Source: Psettodes erumei (lineage: Eukaryota > Chordata > Actinopteri > Pleuronectiformes > Psettodidae). From it: a DNA stretch of 64,000 nt. A program made the position numbers and the translations under genes. The stretch spans positions 310,001 through 374,000 of the forward strand of contig JAFBJZ010000608.1 in the NCBI GenBank assembly GCA_016785225.1, in the 5' to 3' direction. Below, piece after piece: positions 13,723 through 26,445 of the stretch. Position 1 is the stretch's first letter; each line of letters opens with the position of its first letter. The notes below the pieces were generated by a model that was given only the letters and a program-made list of their open reading frames with translations, did no database searches and was not told the DNA's origin.

Positions 13723-14433
13723 ATCCAACCTTAAGTGTACTATGAGTACATTGTACTATGAGTGACCCTACAAACATCAGGTATAGCACTTTTGTATAAA
13801 AAGCTTCCATTTAACCAGACAACCTTATCGAATACTGGACATACATCAGACATCTTCTCATAATTATAATCGTCATCTAATATTAATTTAAACTTATTAA
13901 TTCTGATTAAAGTCCTGGCTATAAAACTGCATTGACTATAACTGAACGATTATTGTACAAAATTATATTATAGTAATTTGGTTTTTGTTTGTCGATGCAA
14001 AAACTGTGAGAACCATCCAGAGGAACATTTGCACTATTTTGTATCACCCGAAACAGCATCTATTCTGGAGGGAAAGGTAAGCCTCGAGTGTTTCTATTTG
14101 TGCGTAGGTCCGTGAGTTCGTGCACGCGCATGTGACATCACAGATGGGACTGGCTCACCCTGACTGGGGTGGATAGTCTCCTCCACAGGCTGCAGAGGGA
14201 GAAGGAGACTGAGGGACGGAGGGAATAGTTTCCATCGGCGGCGGAGCTCAGCGCAGGGCCACCTCCACTCAGAGCGAACCACGCCCCGGGGTACAGGGGA
14301 GACTATGACCCTCCCCCACACACACACACACACACACGCACACACACCAACCTCCGCTAAGTGTCCAAACTCCTGTTATGGAAGGGGGTATGGACTGTAA
14401 AGAGGAGTTTTAGTCAGGTTACAGTTTGACGAA
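13332..14433. promoter_or_regulatory. Divergent mta3/kcng3 promoter region
   Basis: The 1.1 kb between the divergent start codons must hold the 5'UTRs and promoters of both genes. It contains a C-run near 13500, a 100-bp alternating GC/AC tract (13618-13720) and a CA run near 14315-14346. I cannot fix a transcription start; no clear TATA box is visible for either gene. Confidence 0.6.
13618..13720. repeat. (GC)n(AC)n alternating tract
   Basis: About five GC units pass into a long AC run, giving about 100 bp of alternating purine and pyrimidine. Such DNA readily adopts the left-handed Z form under negative supercoiling. It sits about 290 bp upstream of the mta3 start codon and 710 bp upstream of that of kcng3. 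Confidence 0.95.
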
Positions 14434-17290
14434 ATGAAGTTTGGCAAGAGCATCTGCGTGCTCAACGTAGGGGGAACCCGGTACGCCTTCACCCGTGAGG
14501 TGATCAGGGACTTCCCTCTCCGGCGCGTCAGTCGCCTGCATGCCTGCGCAACCGAGAAAGAAGTCCTGGAACTGTGCGACGACTACGACCGGGACCGGAA
14601 TGAGTTCTTCTTCGATCGCCACGCGCAGGCTTTCGTGTTCATCATGCTGTACGTGCGCTCAGGGAAACTCCGCTTTGTCCCCGGAGTGTGTGAGCTCTCC
14701 TTCTACACGGAGATGCTCTACTGGGGGCTGGAGAGCGCGCACTTGGACTCATGCTGCCAGAAACGCCTGGATGACAGGATGTCCGAGATCGGACTGGACA
14801 GTCTGTCAGAGGGGGACATTGTTGTACCGTCGGAGGAGTCCCAGAGCCCGGGCGACTCGGCGCAACGGATTGCGGTCACCGGTCGCGCCAGATGGCTTGA
14901 GAAGATGCGCAAGGCTTTCGAGGAGCCCAACTCCTCGCTTGCGGCGCAGCTTTTGGCTTCAGTGTCCGTGATCTTTGTGATCGTTTCTATGATAATGCTC
15001 TGTGCCAGCACCCTGCCGGACTGGGATACAGCCAAGAGAAATACTGTGGAGGAACACAGGTAGGCGATAGTCAAGGGTCAGTTAAGTTTTGAGGAATAGA
15101 AGGGGCCCTGACAGGATGCTGCTGCTGAATGTTTAGGCGCAATGTATGCAAGCAAATCTATATGTGAAACTGCGCTCTTCAGTCTTGCGCGTAAAAGTGA
15201 GCCCAACAGACTAAAGTGTCAAGGATGCATTCCTTTCACGATAAACAAGTCTATAAATAAATAAACGCACTCATAACCTCATAAGAATCTTATGCGAGCG
15301 CCGGCATGCATTAACGCAGCGGTCAAATTCATTGCGCACTCTTCAATTACCCTGAAGGCTGATGCATGGAGGCATATGCCACATCACAGCTTTCTAAATC
15401 CCATGATATAATAGTTTTTATTACAATAAAATCGTCAAAATCAGCAGTTGCTCTGAAGCTCTGCATTTAAAAACAGGTCGAAATTACGCATTAAATGCAG
15501 GATTTTTTTCCTCGCGTTTAGGGAAGTGACGGCCCTTAAGTCAGTACAGCATAATGATAGGTTTCAGGCAGAGCCATTAGGGGGATCCTCATATGTTAGA
15601 CAAGTTCCCAGGGGAGCCAATCAATAAGCAATCCATATTATCTACCAAAAGTGTAGCGTTAATTATTACACAGAAAGCCTTTCTTTGATCTGTTGTCCTG
15701 CTGAGTCCCCCATCACCACCACCACTCTGAATATCTTTATTGGCTTTGTTGGTTTACATTGCACAGTACACAAGAAGGACAAACATAGATTAATGTCTGA
15801 ACCATAATATAACAGTTGGTAATGAGTTGAAAGTAGAAGGTGTACCGAGGGATTATATATTAGAATAAACAAACAAAAAGGAATTAAAGCACTTACTGGA
15901 CTCAACTTTCTAAGTCAGCTTTTGGACAGCTGTTTTGGCTTCAGTTTTTGGGTGCACAGTGAAAAAAGTGGACCTCTGTTTCCACATTATTGTGGTCACA
16001 GCCTGTCCTCCCTTTGAAGCCTGAGGCGGCCTCTCTATATAAGGCTGGGTTATGTTCACTCACGCTGGACATAGTTTTAGAGTTTTGGATCGGTTACAGT
16101 GGTTAGGTAATCAACTAAAAGTGTGGTCAAAGGGATTCCAATTTAGTTTCATGTGAGTGGATGATGCCATTCTCTCAGCTGTATAATTTGGTTTGGTCTA
16201 ATTGTGCTGATGTAGTTATCCTTGGGCTCTGTGGTTGCTTGGCCTGACTGCTTCAATTTCAAATGCAAGCACCACCTCACTCTAATTCAGTTTGATTGCC
16301 TTTGCTGTGCTAATCAATGGGGTAATCGTGTGCTTTCTCGTGTCCCACTGTCTCTTTGAAGGTTTTTAATCACTCCCTCTGTGCAGTTTTCCACAATTTT
16401 TTCGTCCTCGTCCTTACTGTTTATCTCTCCTCTTGTCTTTGTTTACTCGTGTCATCCCAGAATTGCATCAGATTCCTTTCCCTTTTCCCATAATTTGTCT
16501 CACCCGTGCTTTGCTTCCTTCTTCCTCATATTTACTGATTGTCAAGCAGTGTCTCTTATCATTTATATCTCTCCGTAGCTCCTCTGTCATTTCCTGTTTA
16601 CAGTCGGTTGCACTTATTTTTCTCCTGTCCTCTCTCCTCTGTAGGATAGTGGAGGCAGTGTGTATTGGCTGGTTTACAGCAGAGTGCATAGTGCGCTTTC
16701 TGGTAGCCAGAGACAAGTGGGATTTCCTCCGCCGGCCACTGAACATCATCGATGTGATTGCCATCACCCCCTATTATGTCACCATGGCAATGGCCCGGGC
16801 AGGGATGCCGGGCGCCGGGCTCGGAGTTGCTGGGGTAATACTGCGGGTGCTGAGGATGATGCGAGTGTTCTGGCTCATGAAGCTGGCCAGACACTTCCTG
16901 GGCCTGCAGACACTGGGGTTGACGCTCAGGCGCTGCTACCGGGAGATGGTCATGCTGATGGTGTTTGTCTGCGTTGCCATGGCAATATACAGTGCTCTGG
17001 CCCAGCTGCTGGAGCACGGCTTGGACTTGGGCACGCAGAACCACGATTACGCCAGCATCCCAGCCGCCGCCTGGTGGGTCATCATCTCCATGACGACGGT
17101 TGGTTACGGGGATGTATACCCAGTGACAGTTGGAGGACGGGTACTTGGGGGAATGTGTGTAGTAAGTGGCATTGTGCTCCTGGCACTGCCTATCACGTTC
17201 ATCTACCACAGCTTCGTGCAGTGCTACCATGAACTTAAACTCCGTTCTGCAAGATATGCACGTGGCCTGTCAGGGGAGATACTGCAATAA
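14434..17290 (+). CDS. kcng3: kcng3: modulatory (silent) voltage-gated potassium channel subunit Kv6.3
   Basis: Two coding exons, 14434-15059 and 16645-17290, joined in frame (AG|G) into 423 residues; human KCNG3 is about 436. The T1 tetramerisation domain opens with VLNVGGTRYAF and includes CDDYDRDRNEFFFDR. Six membrane segments follow: S1 at the end of exon 1, the S4 sensor with RVLRMMRVFW and KLARHF, and the selectivity filter TTVGYGD at about residues 359-365. The S6 gate reads LALPITFIYHSF, so the usual Kv PXP hinge is PIT, as expected for KvS subunits that form channels only with Kv2 partners in the plasma membrane. The first ATG gives the family-like MKFGKSICVLNVGG start. Its neighbours mta3 and cox7a2l match mammalian synteny. 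Confidence 0.95.
15060..16644. other. kcng3 intron 1
   Basis: A single 1.6-kb intron with donor GTAGGC and a strong pyrimidine-rich acceptor ending CTCTGTAG. No additional exon or clear repeat was seen. An open frame running into exon 2 from 16433 is intronic read-through and not a separate start. Confidence 0.8.
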
Positions 17291-20200
17291 ACATGTATTT
17301 ACACCAAACATCCATTGCCCTGCCAACTTCAGAGAGAAACTCAACAAACCAGTGAGCCTGCTGATTCCATTGTGAAATAATGATCAGCTCTGTGCCCGGC
17401 CCTGTTTCCTGCCTGAGCCACACCTGATTTTATTTGGCTTGTCTAGTTCCTGCTTGTTGTGTTGATGATCTCCAGTCATCCTCCTTAACTAGCATGCTCA
17501 GCACTTGTCTCCCTAACAACACCATTTGACCAGAAGAATAGGAATACGCAAATAATTGTTTATTAAACACACACAGTCAATCCAGTTTTGACCATAGCTG
17601 CTGTTTACACTGTATTCCCATGGTTACAACATTGGCAGAGATGGCTGCCTCTTTGTGTGCTGCATAGAGTGCTATGTGTGTGTGTGTGTGTGTGTGTGTG
17701 CGCAAGTGTGTTTGTTTGTCTTGCCGTCAGCCTTTCACTTTGTCTAAGCTTTGCACCCAGATGGTACGAGTTACACAAGATTGATGTGTGACCTAGATGC
17801 ATTCTGTTAAACCTGTGAAATATAGTGAAGGAGTGAACAAGTGAGAGCGAAGTGGGGATGGAGAAGAGGTATACGGAGGGCTCAGGGGTGTAGGAGCGGC
17901 TTAAGCCAGTGATAATTAAATATGGAGACAGGTCAGCAAGGACTGCAAGGTGGCAGACAAATACAGGGGGGACAGATATGACAGATGGAGTGTGAAATGG
18001 AGGATAAAGGATTATGGGACAAAAATGACAGTAATGACAGAATGTGGAGCAAGCCTGAGCACAAAGAATGAATAGCTGAAGTGTGTATTGCTTCTTCATT
18101 GTGAGTGAATGTAAGGCATTTTGTATTTCTGTCTCCAAGGCAACCTCATCTTTCAACACGTCAGTCATCATGATGGTTGATTTGTGTGCACACAATTAGG
18201 CCACATCCTGGCACTCATCCTTGCTGGAACGCAGCTTTTTTCCCCTCTTTTTTGTCCTGTAATTATTGGAACTAAGACATTGGAAATTCCTCCAAAAAGA
18301 AGAAGAGTGGAAAAAATGAAGAGGCTGTCACAGATGATGGTTCTGACATTCGGGGTTCAGATATGTTTGCACTGCCCATGCTTTGCCAAGATGATATGAT
18401 TTGTTGAAGAGACACATGATCCAAACAAACAAGTCGACACCTCTCCCACACAACAGTCTTTCTCTACATCTCCTCTACTCGTCCTCCTGTTGCCATCAAT
18501 CATCCTCTTTTTACAAATACACACACACACCAAGATCCTTCTCTTCTCTTGCAAAGGAAATTAAACAATTAATGTGTCTGAGTCTATTCATTCTCTATCT
18601 GTCCTAAACTTAAGGTATTTCCTTATAAACCTTGCAGTCTTGTATGAGTTTACAATGTATTGTAGACAGTACATATCTGAGTATCTTTGTTGTTGTGTTA
18701 TTAATGTGCTTTTACATAGCATTACAATCGCAAAAATGAAAGATAATCAATATTTTATTACCGAGCTGGCAGCACATAGTTTTCAACTCATGGGGCACAG
18801 AGCCCAGTGAATTCTGCCCAAGCCTGATTGAAACCATCTATCAAAACTTTTTCATCAGTAGACTATGGACTTGTAATTAATGTGATAAATGTTTCAGGTT
18901 TAATAATAAAATGACTCTGTGCGAAATGTCTATGAATGTGTAATTGCCTATTACAAATCAAAATGTATGATAAAATGTTTTTTAAAATGGCATAAAAAAT
19001 TGAAAAAGTTTTATCAGACTCCCATCAGCTGCTTTCACAGTGTTGTACATTGATCTTGGCATTACCCTCAATTACTCTTCACTAAAATAAATCTCAATTA
19101 ACTAAACTAATAGATGACACAGAATGACTTAATAATGTAATAAATGCACATATCTTTTGGGCAGATGATCATAAAATTCTTAATGTGATGACAAAGAATT
19201 TGCACAGGCAAAAGAACAGCACATTCAGTGAAGAACACCTGAGCCTGTTGGCAAGGACATTTAGTGCATTCATCAGATTTAGATCAGATTGTGCCAGTCT
19301 AGTTCACAAAGTACTGCTGAGAGACTTTTAATACCCAGGATCATGGGCTTCCATTTTTCTCTTTGTATCTTGGATTCATTCAAATGTGGTATCTACCGCC
19401 TGAGGATTTTTATAGAAGCTGTTACTAAATGCTGGCTACAGAGAAGCCTTCCCACCATGGACCTTTTTATAGGCGCTGTCAACTATCTACACTTCATGGA
19501 AGAGATGACTTACGCCCTCTGTGTGCAGAAAGACAAGGATGAAATGGAATTGTAACTTGTAGGAAACAGAGGCTGACTCTTTAAAAAAAAAAAAATCTCA
19601 TATTTAACATCAGGCAGTACTGCTCAGACCCTTGCCATGTACTTTACCAAGTAGCTACCTCTGATGTTAGCTGACCTTGCCCAAGCTCTTGTTTTTGTCA
19701 TATACTTCTGTTTATTCAGTATAAAGTGATATTAAATAAAAGTTTAAAATGGCAAATGGCAAGAAAACCAGTTATGTAAATAAATGTAGGCTGCAGAGCT
19801 TTGTTTCCTCTTCTTCTATCAGAATGCGCATATTTGGAGTGTCTAGTTTGTCCCCTTTTACAATCTTTAATTTTATCATTAGGATTTCTGCATTGCTCAA
19901 TTGTGTACATAAAATGTATTGTATGTCTGCCTGTCCTCAAAAGACCTTTCCTCAGTTGCTCTTCCTAAGGTGTCTCCCCCTTTTTTTTTTTTTTTTACAT
20001 TAAAGGTGGTTTGGGGTTTGTTTTTCCCATTTTGGAGGGTTGTGTACATGCTGTACAGATCATTAAACCCCTTAAGGCAAATTTGTGATTTGTGATAGTG
20101 GGCTATATAAATAAAACTTGACTTGTCTGCCCCTGACCCACTGAAATAAACTATCAAACTGTCACTTAATTTAATTAACACTTCAACCAGCATAAAATCC

Positions 20201-20566
20201 ACTAATGAATTAGACTAGCTATATGATAATGTCTCAGTCACATGGTCAATTTTTCAAGGATGAAGAATTGTGATATTTCAAGTACATTTAGCTGATGATA
20301 TTTCTGTGCTTTAATGTAATTAGCAGTTTAAAAGAAGTTTTTTATTTGCAACGGAGTACTTTTTACATCAGCGCCGGCTCGGAGTTCTACATCCACCACT
20401 GTACATGTCCAAGGAGGTCTCCTCCGGCCCGCCACTTGAATTTTAAACGGGCAGGGGGAAAGTCAGCTGCCGTCTACGTCACTTTCCGTCGACGGTCGCG
20501 GCAGTAAGACCCTTTACCGAGCGGTTTTGTTGTGGAGAACACCTTTCCACGTCCTTCAGCAGTAAA
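17291..20566. other. kcng3 3'UTR and kcng3-cox7a2l intergenic region
   Basis: No coding sequence was recognised. It contains a GT microsatellite (about 17676-17700), several AATAAA hexamers (one overlapping the kcng3 stop, another at 19735-19740), a poly(T) run at about 19981-19996 and a LINE-tail-like repeat near 20025-20112. The last 200 bp are GC-rich and include TACGTCA near 20474, consistent with a TATA-less cox7a2l promoter. Confidence 0.6.
20025..20112 (+). repeat. LINE 3'-tail-like remnant (family B)
   Basis: It contains GTGTACATGCTGTACAGAT, AAGGCAAATTTGTGATTTGT and GGGCTATATAAATAAAA followed by an ACTTGACTTG tail. This resembles the 3' end of fish non-LTR retrotransposons as I remember it. 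A second, shorter copy lies in msh2 intron 4 (44955-45020). Confidence 0.5.
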
Positions 20567-23500
20567 ATGTACTACAAGTTCAGCGGTTTTACCCAAAAAT
20601 TGACGGGATCCGCTCCTGCGGCCGCCTACAGCCCTCAGGTGAGACCCGGGAAGGCGAGAGAAACCGGTCCGGTAAAAACAAGGGATGACCTTCATATCAC
20701 CGGGCTGGATAACGAACCGTTTTAATCTTCCCTGTACCTGCTGGGTCTTTAGAATTCACTTAAAGAGATTTATAGGTCTTTAAAAAGCAGGTAAATGTAC
20801 TATTTAGGGTCTTAATGTTCAAACTTGTCGGTAAATAAGTAGAATAAGAGAGTAAATAAGTTACTTTTAGCGATCTTCCTCTCAACTTCTTTTTCATTAT
20901 TTTTTCAGCCATTGCATTCTCCAGATATATCACCTGTATTTTTATAAACTAATTTAACGTTGGAAAACTTTCAGATAAGCTGCAAAGACAGAGGCTGTGG
21001 CCTTTATTTCTGTCATACTTATGTATCTTATGTAAATTTATTTCATCACTGCCTTATCAGAAAACCTTTATTTAACCTTTAGCCTAAAAAGCCATTTTCA
21101 TTCTGTGGATCTTGCCTTTTATGTGGATTTTACAGCACAAAGCCTCTGCCAGATGTGACCTTTATTTTTGATCTTCTGTCCTTTATACCTATTATTTGCT
21201 GATAGTGGGTTAGAGCTCAGTCAAGCTTCTCAGTGCGTCAGTTTGAAAGCCACCAATTCATTTTTGAAGAAAATTGAGCCTCATAAATTCTCAAATTATT
21301 GATTGATTTTGGTGGAGTGTAACTGAAGTCCAACCTTGAGGTGCTGTTCATTCTTATGGCTGCTGTTGAATAATCTGCTGGTTATTTATTCGCTTGTTTG
21401 GTCTGTCCCAACATTTTAAAATCTGAAGGTATTTGGTTTAGAAAGATATAATTTAGAGAAAAAGAAAAAATATCTGTATGTTGGAGGCTGAGAAAAGGAA
21501 TTAGTTTAATTTAGTTAAATTAAATTAGTTAACAGCTGCTGATACTAGCTGTTTCTCAGATTATGTTTTTGCACACAAACCGCAAACAGTCATAATTCAT
21601 TACATAAGAAACACTGTTGAGATTAAACTACCTTGCAGTATATAGAAATTAGTTATGGATTATTTGTTAAGGAAGCCTCAATGAGCTAAGAGCTATGAGA
21701 ACAAATTTAATTGATAAATTACAACAAGAGAGTTGCACACTCACACATGAGTTGCACATGAAGCAGTGGTTGTTCTCCATTAACATGCTGCTGATTACAG
21801 GCAAAGGAAACCTGGTTAAACTAGTGCATGTGGCACATAGGTTGTCACGTATGATGTTAAATCTCTGCTTTGTTTGTTTACAGTGCTGTTGGTACATTAT
21901 GGTATTTTGTTTACTTTCAGCTCAGAGCTGTTTTGGCGCACGCCCAGTCATCGCACACACAAATATGATTTAGCAGTTACAGTGGAGAACTTTGAAGCCC
22001 CTTGAAGAAATAAAGTTCTAATTTGAGTTTGTGTTGCACTCATAGTGCGGTGTATGGTACTATACAGCAGTCCTCCCCAACTCGAAGCTAAGCACTTCTG
22101 TGTTTTTTGGGTTTTTTTGTCAAATACAGACTGTAAAATAGATTGCATGGCCTTAAAATTTAAAAACACAGGTAGGCTGATGCCTTCCAGATGCCAGTCA
22201 TGTTCAGATAAGCTGCCCGTGGTGTCACATAGAAGCAAAAGCAACTCTTGCAATATTGAACATATTGATCGTACTGTTTGCCAATTCCTCCTCAGCATCC
22301 TGCACGACACAGCAAATGTTCTTTTTGCACTAACGTCACACAAAGATACAGGCAGGAATCTTCTTTTAGTCAAGGCTTCTCTTAAACGGCAAGTAAAAAT
22401 AATCTGCTTTCAGTGCCCCTGCGTTTTCATATGTCACGTTTAATTTACTGGTTCCGACACCGTCTGCCTCCACACACTCTAACACGATAATGGGTCTCCC
22501 AGTAATTTTCGGAATGAAGGTGGGTGAGAAGCTTCCTCAGAGTGTGAGGATGTCAAGGGGGCATGCTTGCAGAGCAGAGCAGAAGTATAAAATTTGTGTA
22601 GTTAAACAGCTAAGGAACTTGTCCAAATCACAGTGGTCTTAAAAATGTTAAGATTTGTGTGTGGGAAATGATTACAAGCCAAAGGAATACAGCAGAAACA
22701 CTCAGAAGAAAGAACTGTCTACCTTGGTTGACTATTTTTTGTGGCATAAAAGTCTGGCCACGTCAGACAAGGAGCCCATCACAATACTGTGTCATCGCTT
22801 ATTGATATAACACTGAACAACATTATGTAAAAATAAGCCTTGATGTGAATACGCTGTAATTAGCAATTTAGAACTGCCACTTGAGTTCTCTTTAATAATC
22901 CAAACAGGCACTTAAACGGTCTCAAAAGCGGAGGGATCATTTACAAGACAAGATGAATTAAGCACTCATGCAGTCACTTGTGTTTATGCAGCGGCATTGA
23001 GCTCAGCACAGTCCCTACATATAATGTACACGGCTTTTGTTGAAGTTAAAGTACAGAAGCAGATCCTATGAAGACACTTGTTAATATTTAAGAGTCTTGA
23101 TCAACACATCCTGGTATATTAATGTAGATCACATCATTGTGCAACCTTAAAGAAATTTGGATACAAGTCGGAGAACGTTTAGATCAACATCGGCTAGTTC
23201 TACCTCACTTTTATATCCAGGCCAGACACATGGAGTCGTTTAGATGGAATATCTTTTCTTGTTTTGGAATGTTAATTCAACAAAATGAGACATTTGAAAG
23301 GACTTGGGCTTTAGGGAATTGTGACAATAATCATAATCATTCTAGAAAATGGTAATGAATGATCATGAAATAAATAATAATGAAAATAATGGTTTATTGC
23401 AGCCCTAAATTCCTCTCACCATCTGGAAGCTGACAGAAATAAACATAAAATCCTTGATTGTGGTGCTGGATTCTGAGATTTACTTATCAATCTGAAGAGA

Positions 23501-24464
23501 ACTGTTGTAACCAGGAGGCTGTTTCTGTTCAGGGGCTGAGGCCAGGTGTGCCGGCAGAGTCCCCATCCATGATCTTTGCCACACCCACCAAAGTGGTGTC
23601 AGAGGCAGGGGCAGTGGTGGAGTACATGGGAGCAAACAGGGTTCACGAGTACCAGAGGATATTTCAGGTAATGAAGAGCACAGACTGGAAAAAATGTCTC
23701 AGCCTTTTTTTTCCAACCACCTAACACTGATAAGGTTCTTACAGTGGGTCATCTTCTGTTAACTCAAAAAAGTCGTCAGAGGGAGGGTTCAGTCTTATCA
23801 ATCAAAGCAGCAAAGACTCATCAGCATTAGGCAAGGATTGGTGTGCGTTTCACTCTCTGTCCTTAATGGCCATCCGGCTCCCCCTGAGTATCCATCACAC
23901 AAGAGGCCACCAGGGAAATAATAAGAAACTCAGAGGCTGGACAGAGCAATCGCTCAGACAAATGGAAATCCCTTTAACTGCTGCAGAATATTTCATATTA
24001 AAGCTTTATTTTTAATAGTAGAAAATCTGACCTCCCAAATTACACATCAGATCACACTGTTATTTTAACTTTTCCAATCAAACTTTTTAATTTTGAAAAT
24101 GATAATGGAAAAAAAAAACAGTTTGTCTTATTACAATATTGACAAAAATATTTTAAATGTATTCACTTAAAGAATTACAGGAAAAACAAAATAATTGTAA
24201 ATGTTAAGGCCTGACTTAAAATACTTTGTACTATCTCTCAACAACATCTTGGTTTTGTTTCTTATTTTCTTCTCAACCCTCCCCCGCTTTTCCACACATC
24301 CATCCCATTTCGTCTCCTCCCAGGCGCCAGACGGCATCCCCGTTCATTTGAAGCGTGGCGTTCCCGACAGGCTGCTGTACCGCACCACCATGGCCCTCAC
24401 TGTGGGAGGCGTTCTCTACTGTCTGGTGGCTCTTTACATGGCAGCCCAGCCCAGGAAGGGTTAG
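20567..24464 (+). CDS. cox7a2l: cox7a2l: cytochrome c oxidase subunit 7A-like supercomplex factor (SCAF1)
   Basis: Three coding exons, 20567-20638, 23533-23667 and 24324-24464, all in phase 0, give 115 residues (human 114). The N terminus MYYKFSGFTQKL is nearly identical to the mammalian protein and includes the mitochondrial targeting region. Exon 2 carries IFATPTK. Exon 3 carries DGIPVHLKRG and the membrane-crossing COX7A domain (YRTTMALTVGGVLYCL). The protein sits in the inner mitochondrial membrane and tethers complex III dimers to complex IV. Val76-His77 align with the Val-His pair whose deletion, as I recall, inactivates the short mouse form, so this fish protein should be of the active long type. 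A poly(A) signal follows 195 nt after the stop. Confidence 0.96.
20639..23532. other. cox7a2l intron 1
   Basis: A 2.9-kb intron. It contains a repeat copy of family A near 23330-23407 and two opposed open frames (about 21948-22443) with no recognisable product. No RNA gene was recognised. Confidence 0.6.
23330..23407 (-). repeat. Old interspersed repeat copy (family A), reversed
   Basis: On the minus strand it opens with AGGGCTGCAATAAACCATTA and continues with alternating AT-rich words, like the other family A copies. It lies at the 3' end of cox7a2l intron 1. Confidence 0.45.
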
Positions 24465-24658
24465 ATGACCAACGCAAACCCGGGACCTTCACATAACACC
24501 TTCGACATGTCTCTACTGCAATACCTCCGCCCTGCATTCAGTCTCCGCCTGCCCTCGCCATGCCACCTCTTGGGACTCTTCGATGACAATTTATCACTTT
24601 TAGAACAACACCAATAATAATAACATCTACCTTCTTTGTAAAAAAAGATGTCTAAGTT

Positions 24659-24664
24659 AATAAA
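24659..24664 (+). terminator. cox7a2l poly(A) signal
   Basis: AATAAA lies 195 nt after the cox7a2l stop and is the first canonical hexamer on this strand after it. Confidence 0.6.
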
Positions 24665-26269
24665 TTTTAAGGGGAAACAAAAGGTAAAGACCAGTCTTTT
24701 TCCTTTCTGCTCCCCCTCAACTTCATGCCATCTGTTGTATGACACTGAAATAGCACTCACTGAAGTAGAAATGTCATTATTGCCAATCAACTGACAGATG
24801 CATGGACATCATGTATGAAGCCCTCTATAGGGTTTGGACCTGCATCATCTCTCAGCTCTTACAGATGCCAAAATAGAAGCGGACATGTGAAGTTTTTTTT
24901 TTTTTTTTTTTCATGCTCACAGCTTTCAAAAGGCACCCCGTCTGGAACATAGCTGCTGCTCACTTGGCCTAAGTACTGTCTCATACAGTATTTATACGTG
25001 TGGGCCCTGGTGTGATGTCACATGCTGCTTGCTGAGTTCGGAGTGGGGAGGGAGGTTGACATGTGGGAGTGCCGACATGTCTGTCTGGAGACAATCTAAA
25101 GTAATAAAAAAGCCTTCAGCAAAGGTGTGGCAGAGCATCACCAAAAGACACAAAGTGTCTGCCGATTGGACACACAATTTGCGACAAATATTAAGATATG
25201 ATTATGACTATTTAAAAGGGAGGGCTGTGCAAAATCTTGATAAATTAGCATCAGTTGTGGCTGAAGACTATGAGTTTTAAAACTTAAAAGGTGTGGAGGT
25301 AAAGACAAGTGAGCTTAGCTAACCTCTGTAGTCTGCTCCTTAGTTAGCTGCAACCAATTTAATCTGATCAAACTGTTGGTGGTCAAGCTGCATAATGGGT
25401 ATTGTAGGCACCACGTTTTGACAATGAAAAGGGATATGTGGACTAAATAAGACCCTGGCTCTGCAACAGTGATATCAATTAAAAAGATAGAGGGTGTTTA
25501 TCTGAGACTGTAAGAACAAGATGGCTCATAAACAAATCTACAACTGCACTAGTGGCTCAGTGATGATGTTCTTAGTTGAAGCATTGTACTAAGCTAAATG
25601 CAGTTACTACACTGTACACTGCTATGAACACAAACACCCTTAAATTAATGTTGAGGTTCAGAACATTAACCTCATCGTTTCATTTCAAGTCCAGTTTGCA
25701 CAGAGCCCATTAACTATAAATATCTCACTATCCATGTAATTTCTGCACCACTGTAGATTGAGGAAGGCTTTAATTGTATTCATACCATAACTCTGACATT
25801 CTTTGTTTCTAAAAGGCCCCCAGAAACCCTTGCAAGTAAGTTTTGTTTGTTTTTTTAAATAAATGGATATCCATAAAAGTGTATTAAGAAATGGCACCTT
25901 CATTTGTCAGTGTGACTCAGCTCTGGACCTCCCTTTGTCAAAGCATCGATACTTCACACCCTGAGGAGAACCTTATGATGGATAATTGATGATAAGTTTA
26001 AAAATGAATAATTTGACCTACTGGGGGAAAATAATGAGTACTGTTCATAAATAAAGATGCAGTGCATATTTCAGAGAGAGTCCTATACTCATGTAAACCT
26101 GTAAATCCTATTCTGCAAAGTAATGGTGCAGGATGGCCCAGAGGTACAGATGCAGGCGTGCGCCAGCTGTGAGCTTCTACAGTCTACATCATTTCTGCTG
26201 AAAAACACTCTAGGATGCTTTTTTAAAAAAATACAATTAATGAGTATGGCTGATGTGTTACATTTTTTG

Positions 26270-26445
26270 TAATGAGCTGGACCCAAATGCAGACCCAGAC
26301 ACAGGAGTCCAAGGAAGGCAGGCAGGCAAGGAGGTAAACAAAAAGTGATGAAATCCAAAAACCTCTGAAACAAGCAGAAAAAACAAATCACACTGGAGAG
26401 GAAACACACCAGACTCCAGCGATCTATAGGCAGACCATGACATAA
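26270..26445 (-). repeat. Possible decayed transposon or LTR fragment
   Basis: It carries GAGCTGGACCCAAATGCAGA, then GGAGAGGAAACACAC and a C/A-biased tail. These words are familiar from abundant fish repeats, but I cannot assign the family. No coding capacity and no clear terminal repeats were seen. Confidence 0.3.

Noticed and set aside
16598..17230. Long open frames on the minus and second plus frames across kcng3 exon 2
   Set aside because: They are shadows of the channel coding sequence; only the frame with S2-S6 and TTVGYGD is conserved.
21948..22443. Opposed 132- and 141-codon open frames in cox7a2l intron 1
   Set aside because: Neither resembles a known protein, neither has splice context, and the overlap of two long frames on opposite strands suggests chance.
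24992..25280. A 61-codon minus frame and an 83-codon plus frame downstream of cox7a2l
   Set aside because: They overlap each other, show no known domain, and lie in repeat-scarred intergenic DNA.
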